Assembly (NCBI GenBank): GCA_002633025.1
Contig: NMRB01002207.1
Location: 17,044 to 81,043, forward strand
DNA length: 64,000 nt
DNA from: Notospermus geniculatus
Lineage: Eukaryota > Nemertea > Pilidiophora > Heteronemertea > Lineidae
Direction: 5' to 3'
Part shown: in pieces, positions 26,274-37,500 of the stretch
Layout: each line of letters begins with the position of its first letter
How positions within the stretch are numbered: position 1 is the stretch's first letter
Program-made: the position numbers and the translations under genes
Notes under the pieces: model-generated
What the model saw: the letters and a program-made list of their open reading frames with translations, nothing else
Told to the model about the DNA's origin: nothing
Databases searched by the model: none

Positions 26274-26503
26274 TCAAATGTCGTTTAGAAAGGTCAAACA
26301 GACCCACGGGCAGCCGCCTATGAAGGCGTCTTCGAACATGACAGATGCTCTTGGTAGGCCATCCGTGTAATTGTGATAACACACTATCATGACGTTTGAT
26401 CTGGTGCCAGGGTTCCTCAAATGGACCATCAAAGTCTCCTGTATCTGGGATGTACGGTTAACCTTTCGAATACGCATCGAGCTTTCGAGATCAGGCACAT
26501 AAC
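26274..26503 (-). CDS. Candidate coding exon, unknown protein
   Basis: After a minus-strand acceptor (GCGATTCTAG) an open frame reads GYVPDLESSMRIRKVNRTSQ, then IQETLMVHLRNPGTRSNVMI and VCYHNYTDGLPRASVMFED, with a stop at 26274. The composition is protein-like and an open frame also continues upstream of the acceptor. I do not recognise the family, and no donor is obvious. It may belong with the minus-strand candidates at 16355 and 15467, or be part of a decayed element. Confidence 0.3.
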
Positions 26504-29256
26504 CTAGAATCGCTTCTAAGACATCACTGCATAATTTTCGATCAGTGACGCCTACTCCACCACGTTGAAGTCACATGTTAGTCATACAATTGGCATTGCA
26601 ACAGGCCTGTGAATAGGGCCGTAAAGGTGCTATTACAATGAGTTTTGACGAAGGGTCATTGATTTCGTGCATTGGTTTTCATTGATAAGAGATTTACAGG
26701 GTGTCGTGTAAGACACTGAACCAGTTGGTCGGATGCCTCAGAGACAACGCATAGATTTCTGAAGAAAAAGCTGTGTGCAATGGGGATCCTAGCTACGATA
26801 GAGGGCAGCACACCGAAACCCGGTCCTATACAATGGATACCTTTTGTGTGGGAAATTGATCAGGACCGGGATGTCAGTTTCATTTCAATAGTTTCAACCA
26901 CTAGTGACACCTATTGAGGCAGTGGCCTAGGGTCCCCATTGCATAAGGACAATTAAAAAAGAATTTCCATTGAAACACAACACAATGACCCTATCCTGGG
27001 CCTTTGACTTGCCCACAGTCATGACAGTCGGTTACGTTCTGGAAAAGTACACTTTGACCCAAGCNAGAAAATATTTTAGGCCGAGATGTTGTCTCGGGCC
27101 GAAATATTTTCTGTTTCATTTTGAGTCAAAAAGTGTTTCGAACCATTTTGTCCCTGAAGTGAGACTCTGAGTCTCCACTCGAGTTGATTTTTTTTCTGCG
27201 TAATAGGTCATGTTGCCAGCCATGCCAGTGTAATGGAAAGAGCAGTATGGGTCTCTCTGCGATAAGGTTTGGAATCAATGAAACCATGAAACAGTGCTAA
27301 GAAACAATGGAATCATCGGAGGGAAAACAGAAAATAGGTCACGTAACATGGTAATCACCTTTAAAGAGTCAACCAGGAAGCACCTAGTATCAATTTGAAC
27401 ATTCCATGACCGCCGGCAACCTCCACCCATTGCTCAACCGCCCCCGCTTTAATTAAGGAGTCTTGTGAAAATGTCAGCTAATTCTTCCACCTGATTGGTC
27501 GTGATCATCGCGATGTCTAGCCATTGATTAATCACCATGAACTGTCTCAGCAACGAGGGTATGTGGAGAATGAAAGAAAATTGCTATTATTCTCAAACGC
27601 CATCGGATTTTAAGGCAGTTGATGAAGGTACCGCCCTTCACCACTTCCAATGATAAGAATGTCATGGTATACAGCTTGATTGAAATTCCTTTTTATTGTA
27701 GTGTACAGCGATATTCCTCGCCTTTTTATAGGTGTCAGCCGTAAGCGAATCCATTATGCAAATGCCTTCGGCACCATAGATTGTGACGATCTCTCTCGTG
27801 TAAAACTTGTCAATGTACATCGTACAATGTACTATCACGCAGTGTCCGTCGTCCGCCGTCGTCCGTTAGCAGGGCACGTTTCGTAACCGTTGGGGACATT
27901 GGCCTGAATTTTTGTAACGTGTATCCATAAATCAGATGCCCTTAAACTCCAAGTCGATCCGATCTGATTCTTGGACACTGGGTTTTTGATTTGACCTACT
28001 ACTAGTATTCAAGGTCACAGAGGTCAAAGTTCTAAATTTTGCCGTTAGGTGGCACGTTTCGTGGTTATTTGACCTGAAAAATTGACTTAGTGAATATCTC
28101 ATGAACAATACCGATAATAACTAGCTGAGGCAAAATTGTATCATCTAGATATACATTTACCCACTACATGTATGTGCATGGCAAATTTTGATCATGATCA
28201 TATGACCCTGGAACATGACGTCACGATTGTCATTCGTTCCGCTGGTATTTTGCTCCCAGCTGAGTACATGGTCCCTGGACCATTTCATTTTCAAGTAGGA
28301 ACCAAAGATTACACCATGGCCATAATCACTGCCCATTCCATTCTGACTTGCCAAATCCCGCTTCATGAGCTCTTGTGGTAGCCTACACATGTCAGTAAAC
28401 CGGGCAGTAAACCAATGCAGATCCTGTTCCGACCCAAATTGCACCAAATCCTGACCGAGGTCATTAATCACATCTCTCCAGCTTTGAGAATGTGACCCGA
28501 ATCCAAACGATCATTCCTCAAGACACGCTGCACTGTGACAGCCCCACTCGTCTTTCCCGCTCCTATTGATCGCGGGCCCGCCATTGTGGCCGTGCCACAT
28601 TTTCAACCTGGTTACTTGATTCACGGTTGTGTACGCATGAAGCACTCAACTCACTCGCCTCTTCGACAATGTGGACGAACTTCTATCGATTTATGTCACA
28701 TTTTTCGACTTTATGATGCAAATGTGAACCATGGTCTCTCCTCGATCAAACTGATTCTTCTCGTTTATGAGAAAAGTGAAAATTTAAGGCTTGGTTTAAA
28801 CCAGGAGGCATAGAAAGGTAAAGACATTGAAAGGTAAAAGGACGTTCTGAAAGGAAGAAGGAAGTTGATGGGTTTGTGTGAAAGGCAGAAGTGAGTTTGC
28901 CGGCACTTGGCTCGCCGTAATATATGACTGCCGGATTTATGGATGGTCTCGCTGGATTCATTGGAGGGGAAGAGGTGTGCCTGTTATGTGTCCACCGTAC
29001 GTAACCGTTTCAGCGCCGAATCCATGGGACTGTGGTTAGGCCTACCTGGATATCACTTCCCTTAGCGATTGATTTTTCTGTCGTTTACTGAGAGACAATT
29101 ACGCTGAAATGAAAAAAATAATAATAATTTATACCAATTTCTGCTCTGATATAGCGATATATCATGAAATTAGCCGTATTTGCATATGCAGGCACATTTT
29201 CAGAGTAAGCTGAAGTTTCATACTTCGCTTTTACACGCAGTTCTGTTGCCTAGAGA
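26504..29256. other. Region upstream of the phosphatase gene
   Basis: It holds a dispersed repeat with paired AGGTCA half-sites (27960-28080) and one undetermined base (27065). A 104-residue minus frame (28157-28471, SWRDVINDLGQDL then VQFGSEQDLHWFTARFTDM) looks protein-like but has no recognisable family or splice support. No gene can be supported. Confidence 0.35.
28012..28026 (+). promoter_or_regulatory. DR3-type paired AGGTCA half-sites in a dispersed repeat
   Basis: AGGTCA-CAG-AGGTCA is a direct repeat with three-base spacing, the arrangement preferred by vitamin D receptor-type nuclear receptors in vertebrates. An inverted TGACCT half-site lies about 20 bases upstream. The same pair recurs at 49617-49631 in a related repeat. 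Function is inferred from the motif only. Confidence 0.4.
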
Positions 29257-30809
29257 ATGGCTACACGTTGCTGGAGATCGCTTCCAAAATACCGGGGTAA
29301 AAGCCTGGACGAAATTCCAAAGTCTACACCCGAGGAACTTGAGGACATTATCACTGCTCCTTCTGGAGGTTTTACCATGCTGCCTAGCGACGAGTATAAT
29401 GAGGTTTATCCAAATATCTTCATATCTGAAGCGTGAGTATTAACAGAACCTAGAACCGAAATCTATGCGGAGTCCAGGCACTCTTTTAGGGGTTTCCGTT
29501 GGACCGCGCTATCCTGATGGATGATAGCTACAGTGCGATGCCTCTGTCTTGAATTGGTACTGCCATTGCGAAGCTACCATCAACTGAATTCAAGAAGTTT
29601 TTGGATTCGAAATGGTCTTAGCTACATGTAGCATCGGGACGGGGAGTACCTCTCATCAGACATCATCGAAAAAACTGTTTTTCATGCGGCCAAAACAAGT
29701 TGCAAAATGCCCCCAGTCCTGGATCCTAATTAACAACGGACGTACAAATTTGCCCCATCCTTCCCAGCCGATGTTGATGAAAACGTGCTTTTCATGCAGA
29801 TAATGGCTTGAAATGAAAGTGCTGTTCGTCCTCCTCTCCTCAAAAAATCCCATCCAAAAGAAGATCATCAGAAAAGTACGAGAGTACCAATGCTGGCGTA
29901 CGCCATCGCCATCTATTGGCTAGTGCTGTATCTGCCCTCTGCTCTTACAACCTTTCGTCTTTCTCACAGGTCTGTTGCTAAAAGTCGGCATACCTTGAAA
30001 CGCCTGGGTGTCACCCATGTTCTGAACGCAGCGAAGGGGAAGGGACAATTTTTCGTCAATACGGGTGTTGGATTCTATCGCGAGTTTGGTATCGAATTCC
30101 TCGGAATAGAAGCAGTGGACATCATGAATTTCAAATTAAACCAATACTTTGATGAGGCGGCAGATTTTATTGAGAAGGCCGTTAATTCAGGAGGTGAGGA
30201 TCCGTTTAGCACCTGTCTTGACAAATTTGGGATCATTCTGATAATTATGATAATGATGAAAAGCAATTGGTTGTAGTGGCGTCACATGACAACTTGACAG
30301 AGTGTTGGGCAGTCGTTCCAGAATTTTTCGAGTGACCCACCATATAGCCACTGAACCCGGTAGCACGAGGCATGTCTGGAGACCGTCTAGTAGTGGTCAG
30401 TCACAAAGTTTGGAGAAGGGGTAACAACGATCTAGCATTTAGTGGAATGCGTTTAATTTAGATCATCCGTGAAAGACGGCAGCCGGATCTTGTTGACCGG
30501 ACATTCTCTCTAAGGAACTATTTTTTCTCTGACACGGGAGGTTTCTCTTTCCTTTCAGGAAAGGTGCTGGTAAACTGTGTTCAAGGCGTGAGCAGGTCGG
30601 CCACTTTGGTGTTAGCGTACCTGATGTTAAAACAGAAGATGACGGCCCAGGAGGCCGTGAGGACAGTAAGGGTCCACAGGGAGATCTCCCCCAACCCTGG
30701 ATTCATGCAACAACTCTGTGATCTAAACGAACGCTTATGGAAGGAAAACCATTTTGATAAATCAAAAACCACCGGTGATATAAAAAAGAAGTCGAACAAA
30801 AAACATTAA
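29257..30809 (+). CDS. Atypical dual-specificity protein phosphatase, complete, three coding exons
   Basis: Exons 29257-29432, 29970-30193 and 30559-30809 join with GT/AG introns and matching phases into 216 residues, within the usual size of DUSP3/DUSP13/DUSP26-type enzymes. These dephosphorylate phospho-Tyr and phospho-Ser/Thr in signalling proteins, usually in cytosol or nucleus. The family pattern is clear: [12 protein letters not shown] near residue 47, the [10 protein letters not shown] strand (71-80), FLGIEAVD with the general-acid Asp at 109, AADFIEKAV, and the P-loop [19 protein letters not shown] with Cys140 and Arg146. The residue before the catalytic Cys is Asn139 where family members normally have His. 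The C-terminus is Lys-rich (IKKKSNKKH). It converges tail-to-tail with the SLC16-like gene, with about 730 bases between stop codons. Confidence 0.9.
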
Positions 30810-31295
30810 CTTACATAAGTTTAACGCTTCAAAGACTTGAAAAATTTCATAAAGTGTTTTACATTTCCTGTTGGTGAGGCCTTACTCGTCATGTGAAATA
30901 TGAAGGCCATCAAAAAGTGCTCATTGAAAGCTTTCCAATGAATGTTAACTTCACCCGATTTGGTCCAGAAAACGTAGTATCACAGAGTTCGGAAATAGAG
31001 TACGTACATGTACATGTACATGTACACGTAAAATAACAAGTCCATCACATCGTGCATGAATGCTTCTAGCGCTACAATATGGTGTGTGTACTGATGATTT
31101 GCAAAACCAGGCACCAAGAAGGCTAATGCCTGCCGAAACCTTTTTTTGTGAATCCCCCAACCACGTGAGAGAGCTACTCGACTGCAGGTTTTCATGAGAA
31201 TTGACGTTCGGAGTACCGGTATAGCAAAAGTGTACGCAGCATTAATTTGGTACAAAGCTACATGTACAAACGACAACGTGATTTGCGGGCTTGCG

Positions 31296-31525
31296 TAAAG
31301 CCCGTGTCACACTGTCCCGAAGTTGACACCCGATGGCCATACGAATTATGGAAACTTTTGGAAATCGTACTGATAAATGCCAGCCTGAAGAAGACCCCGG
31401 TTGGGGTCGAAAATTTGCAAGATTCTGGAAGTTGACTTTTGGGGCCATCTTCACGCGAAATTCAAAATTTCATATTCGTGTGGCCATCGGGTGTCTAATT
31501 TCGGGACAGTGTGACACGGGCTTTA
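31296..31525. mobile_element. Foldback MITE with AAAGCCCGTGTCACACTGTC termini
   Basis: The left end AAAGCCCGTGTCACACTGTC is answered by GACAGTGTGACACGGGCTTT. A second matching block, GACACCCGATGGCCA, lies just inside both ends. It lies in the 3' intergenic space between two convergent genes. Confidence 0.85.
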
Positions 31526-31538
31526 GTAAGAGTTCACC

Positions 31539-34500
31539 CTATTCACCCGTATCCAGTCCTGGGTTTGCAATTCCTTCTGCAGGTGCATCCACAACAAGTG
31601 GCTGGTCCTTTTGCTGCGAGAGTATTTCTCGTTCTGTCTCCTCGCGTTTTCTCGCGTATCCTCGCAATATAGTCCCAATATATACGAACACAATCATGAA
31701 AAATGCCAGGCCAAAGATGAGTGCGCAAGTGAAAAATGTCCAGGAGTATGACTTGCTCATATCGTACATCAAACCTGAAAAACAAGGAAGAAAAACAAGG
31801 AAAATGTTGAAATGATTATAGTCTCATGGCTATCGTGATATCAGCAATTACCAAAATAGATCTACATAAAGTGATGCAAATGACAGCACATACTGACCAG
31901 TCATTGGTAAGCCAATCAGCTGTCCTACACCAATCCCAAGCTGGGTCATGCCCCAAATATAGTTCCTATGCTCTAGGTTTGTCACCACAAGGTCGATTAC
32001 AGGAAAGGTCAAGGTCATGAGAAACCCATCCATTGCTCCGTGAACTGAAATCAATGGAAAATCTTATGTTGACATTGCTATCAACTGCAGCAAAAACAAA
32101 TGACGAGAACTTATGCCTCGCTTTCTCCGATAAGATATTATATTCGCAGAAATAGGCGAAGGCCTCCATTCCTGTGAAGAAATAGGAGCAGTCGGCCGCG
32201 CTTATCGCCAAAAGACGGCAGCAAAGTTCTAGCGGAGCAATACAATAGAAAATTCTCCTGATTGTTGCTCAGTCAACCATGAATGGGTCCACTAGGCATT
32301 GAATTTGGTCAATTGACTGACAGCTCCTATTGTGTAATGCAGTTTTATAAAGTAATAATACATAGTAAAGGTGTGCCCATCTATAATCCTTGACGATCTG
32401 AACTTGGTTGACTGCACGTTTCTGGTGAGGACACTGCAGGCAATCCTCTGCCAATTTGACTCTTAAGGAGGCAGCACACAAATTCATGTCTGTGTGCTCA
32501 GGCTCCTAAAGCTGGCAGCACACAAATTCATGTCTGTGTGCTCAGGCTCCTGAAGCTGGCAGCACACAAATTCATGTCTGTGTGCTCAGGCTCCTAAAGC
32601 TGGCAGCACACAATATCAGGCAAATTCATGACTGCGAGATGAGTGCTCGCCTAACGCTGGTAGCACACATAGAGAGATTCATGTCTGCGAGGTTGCAAAC
32701 CTGGCCCCAAAGTGGGCCTGGGTCACACAACAAGTTTGGCGACGATTCTCATAATGCACCAGTGACTCCTTTTGGTCATCTTCTTAGAATCGCGTGAACC
32801 TGAGCATTTTCGGGGCGGGTCTCAGTAATAAGGGAAGCCGTTCGAGACTGCGGGGGATTTTTATGTGCTAAAAGACCTTCAGGGAAAACCGGTGTTGTAA
32901 TAGAATGTAACCCCCCCCNATTTTGCAGTGATTGAGTGGTTTTCTTGGAATCGTGTGCCAATTGAGTGTGGAAGAAGAAAGAAATAAAAAATTCCTACCT
33001 ACCCAGTGATATCAAGATGGTCCCTACATTGATAATGTAGGGACCATAATAATGTGATACTCCGAGCCGATAGTTTCACCTCTGGGTCTCCTTGGGCGGC
33101 TTGTGCACCCGAGGTCCCACAACGCCCAGGTCATGTAGCCCGGGTGGGGTGAGGGCGAGATTGGGTTCTTGAGACTCATGTCGCTTGCCGTGCATGCAGT
33201 GATGCACCTTTGCATTTGGCCTTGGCGCTCGGTCATACACGTACGTGCCAATTTCTGAACGTGACTTAGTGAGCTAGATGACGCGTGGTCATGTGGCGAA
33301 GATGGCCGCTCTTGTTCCCGAATGTTCGCCCATTGTTTCTAAAACTAATACCGGTACCGTACTCAGGCCATCACAGGGCCTTCAGAAAGTCATGAAGGAA
33401 TCGAAAGTTTTGTTTAAATTTTGAGCTATTTCACTACTTACCTATGCAATATATGACAACTTGATAATATTTATTGGCGAGAAGAAGGAGCCCGTTGGCC
33501 ACAGCTAGTGTCGATGAACCGATCATGTAGAAATAAAAGAGCTGCTTCGACAAAAGAGTACCTGCGAAGGAGAGAGGGAGTAAAAAGAAGGAATCTGTGA
33601 AGTTCGTGACACGTTATCGTGCAATTATTTACATGTATTTGTCAATACTTTTCACTGTCAATGACAATTTCAACATAAAACCTCCCAAATCCAGATATGC
33701 CACTGAGTGCTTTCCAGCGAATACTATGTGACTGGTTACAGATGCCGTTCAAGCTTTTTCATATTTTCATTTTTGGAAAAATTGACCTTGGCTTGAAAGG
33801 GTCAAATTGCAACTTCCAATTATCAATATCATGCTGTGTGCCGGCGTGAACATGACGATCGTCAATAGCCTGACGAAGACTGTAGACTGTCGTTGCAAAT
33901 TCGAAATTGCGTAAAATGTTCCCTTCTCACCTAGTAAAGAAACAGACAATGTTGATATCGTCTCGGCGATCCCCTCATATCCTATCGCTTGGGCGGCTGA
34001 CTCTTCTGATACGTTTAGAGACGTTGACATGTAGTTTATCTGAAGAATGAAGTGGTATATAGTAGAGGTGAAGAATGACGTGGTACAAGTAGAGGTGAAG
34101 AATGAAGTGGTACAAGTAGAGGTGAAGAATGAAGTGGTACAAGTAGAGGTGAAGAATCACGTGGTACAAGTAGAGATGAAGAATGAAGTGGTACAAGTAG
34201 TAGTAGAGGTGAAGAATGAAGTGGCACAAGTAGAGGTGGAGAATGAAGTGGTATATACATGTAGTAGAGGTGAAGAATAACGTGGTACAAGTAGAGGTGA
34301 AGAATGAAGTGGTACAAGTATAGGTGAAGAATGAAGTGGTACAAGTACAAGTACAAGTACATGTACATGTTCATGTACATGTAGAGGTGTACGTTCATGT
34401 AATTTATCTCAAGAATGAAGTGAAAGTAGAAGTCTCCTAACAGTACATAGTGTAATTTATCACAAGAATGAAGTGGTAAAGGTAAGAGGTGTACATGTAA

Positions 34501-37500
34501 TTTATCTGAAGATCGAAGGTGGTACAAGGAGAGGTGTACGTGTTTGTAATTTATCTGAAGAATGAAAAGGTGCAATAGTGATGTACAAATTAATGTTATT
34601 TTTCTGATGAATAAAATCGTACAAGTAAAGGTGCACCTTTAAAGTTCATCTGCTGAAGTGTTAGAAGTAAAGGTGTACATTGCAAAAAAATATCGTTCGC
34701 TTTTTTATGAAATTTTATTGCAATTGTGTTGAAGCTGGGGGCCGATTGGATGATCACGGAGCAATGACAGTAGTTGTTCACGATGACTATACATGTAGTC
34801 AACGCCAACATTGATATAACCGCAAACATATTTATGACAAAGATGGCTCATATCATTAAAATAAAAAAAAACAATCACACCCAGGAGTAATTTGTTTCTG
34901 GTAAAACATGTGTAATGAAAAATCGAAATCATTTCCTCTATACTTACAAAATGGATTTTTGGGATGAATATCCCGTACGATAGCAATGTAATGGCTACAA
35001 TCCACATGACGGACAACGGAGAGAAACTTTCCAAGAACTGTTTTGCTGTCGATGTTTGCGTCTTTGACGGTTCTTCCTCCTCTTCCATTTCTTCATACTC
35101 CAGTCTCCTTAGGACCACACTTGGTCGTTTCATGATCGCCATGGGCGGGAGACCCAGCACCAAAATGGCCAAAGCAAACGTCCGTAAGGAATAGCGCCAG
35201 CCGTTTTCGCCCACGCCTTCGTGGTGGTCGAGATAGGAGGCCAGAGGGTTCATGATGAACACACCTATTTGAGAGGAAGTCTAATAATTTGGGATGCCTC
35301 TGCTGTGCGAGCCTACCTGGATCGACCAAATATTATCTATAAGTTGACGTTTTATGTTTCCAAAGCAGCACATACTGTAGCCTACATGTAGGCCCTACAT
35401 GTTCCTATAGGGAACGTCTGGTCTTTATTCAAACTAATTTAAAAAATACAGCAAATGCTCTTTGGGGATGAAATACTCACCAACAGGTGCACCCAACGTG
35501 ACTATACTAGTGGCCAGCACATGCCTGGGGTGATCCTCAGGGAAGTGCCAGTCAAGGACGGCGTAGGGGACGTACATGACCAGACTCGAACCGATCCCAA
35601 ACATCACGCAGTAGGATGCGAACATGATGTAGATATTGCTGACATACGACGTAGCCAAGAGGCTTCCAGCGCAGAGGATGATGCCGCCGATGAAGGGCCA
35701 TCGATCGCCGCAGCTCCGCTGGATTCGGAGGACAAGCAGGCAGATGATGAGGTTGAGTGCATAGGGCAGGGCAGCGATCCATCCTGAAAACAATGGGGTT
35801 GATGAGACTTATATTACGCTACATGTATATTGGCTGGTAGACGGTAAAAAAGACACTGGAAAAAAAGACACCGGAAAAAAAGACACAGTAAAAAAGACAC
35901 TGGAAATAAAGACACTGGTAAAAAAGTCACAGGAAAAAAAGACACTGGTAAAAAAGTCACTGGAAAAAAAGACACTGGTAAAAAAGTCACTGGAAAAATA
36001 GACACTGGTAGGCCTAGGCCTACTCGAGATTCCTGAGACTGTACTGTTAGCACAATAGGTGGGTTGGACATGTTGTGTCAGTTTTTTTTTGTTTTGGCTG
36101 AAATCGGCTGAGCAAAAATATCAGACTTAAATGGGATTTCGGACTATGGTGGACCTTAAGAGTTGTGTACCCTCTGAATTGTCGGTCATTGTCAAGTGTG
36201 ATTGCCTTCGTACAGGCCTAGTTACTCCATCCTGCAGGTGGTTTCCCAGCCAAAGCTGTGATCACCAACTGAAACAAGTGGCCTGTAGCATTGGAGCACA
36301 ATAAAAGTAGAGCAATCTGAAACTATCTGACATTTTGAGTGCAAAATCTCTGATGTTTCCAATAACTTAAATGTAGTTCATAGGTTTCAATGTCGAAATT
36401 CTTGGATTAAATTGCCCCAGGCAGAGGCATCCTTCTTCCCCCGACTTAGCCCTCTCGTGATATTGCTCATATGGGGCGGGGGGGGGGGGGGGTTAATGGG
36501 GAAATCTTGCCTGAATTGTCCATTTCCTCATCATGCAACAATGAGTGATGATTTTGTGAAAAGTGACTCTTTTTTCCCAGTGTCTATTTTTCCATTGACT
36601 TTTTTACCAGTGTCTATTTTTCCGGTGACATTTTTTCCACTGTCTTTTTTTCCAGTGATTTTTTTACCAGTGTCTTTTTTTCCAGTGTCTTTTTTACTGT
36701 GTCTTTTTTTCCGGTGTCTTTTTTTCCAGTGTCTTTTTTACCTGGATTCATATTGGCTGGACTGCTGCGTCAACGGTCGTTGGTTTCGAAACGCTAGGTC
36801 CCTAGGCAGTGAGACCTGTGTCAAGTGCACTATTTCAATTATGCCTGAATCAACGAAAAATAATTTCGCCAACATGTTGCGAGACCAAAACCGGGGATAT
36901 CGGACAAATATATTGTTGACATCGATGAAGCAAAAATTCAATTTTTTTTTCATCAATTCTCTGCGGCACCGGCTGCGAATTTGTGTAACAAGTTGGGTGA
37001 CAATGTGATCGATTAGGCCTATACAGTACAGGGAATCAGTCACAGGTTTGTCTTAAAGGAGCTGGACGTCCAAGTTGTAAACACTCACTCACTGGTTCTC
37101 TATCCACACGACGCCTGCGGTGCTGCCACCTATTGTCGGTGATATGTACTGACGTGAATATCGTGAGTGAGTTGCATTGGACCGGGCACCAGTCTAACGA
37201 TCACGGGGCGCTACTGGTGCTGCCACCTTTACGAAGGAATAAAACTAGTTTGCGACCATGTTTGTAAACAAACCAGCTTGTTTACAACTTCGGCGTCTAA
37301 CTCCTTTAAATTCAATTATGGCGTCCTAGGGTTTGGTGCTGTTTGTACGTTTTCATTGGTTGATATGCGGCGCTTTATTTGCATCCCTGACTATAACCGA
37401 CGTTTTCTTGCCCGCATGCTGCTCCTTCCTAATCACTGGTCACAAGGATGAGGGCATTGGTGGGTACTCATGCCAACGTTGATCGATGCAGTGTTGCAGT

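Noticed and set aside
33016-33036. A 21-base in-phase micro-exon in the SLC16-like gene
   Set aside because: Splice sites and phase fit, but the direct join 33442 to 32044 gives the expected transmembrane sequence (VIYCIVHGAMDG), and the segment is half of a perfect hairpin.
34036-34575. 179-residue Leu/His/Pro-rich minus-strand frame
   Set aside because: It is a translation of the minisatellite in an SLC16 intron; the unit length keeps the frame open.
36412-37008. 198-residue Phe/Pro-rich plus-strand frame
   Set aside because: It is mostly a translation of the TTTTTACCAGTGTC repeat within intron 1 of the SLC16-like gene.
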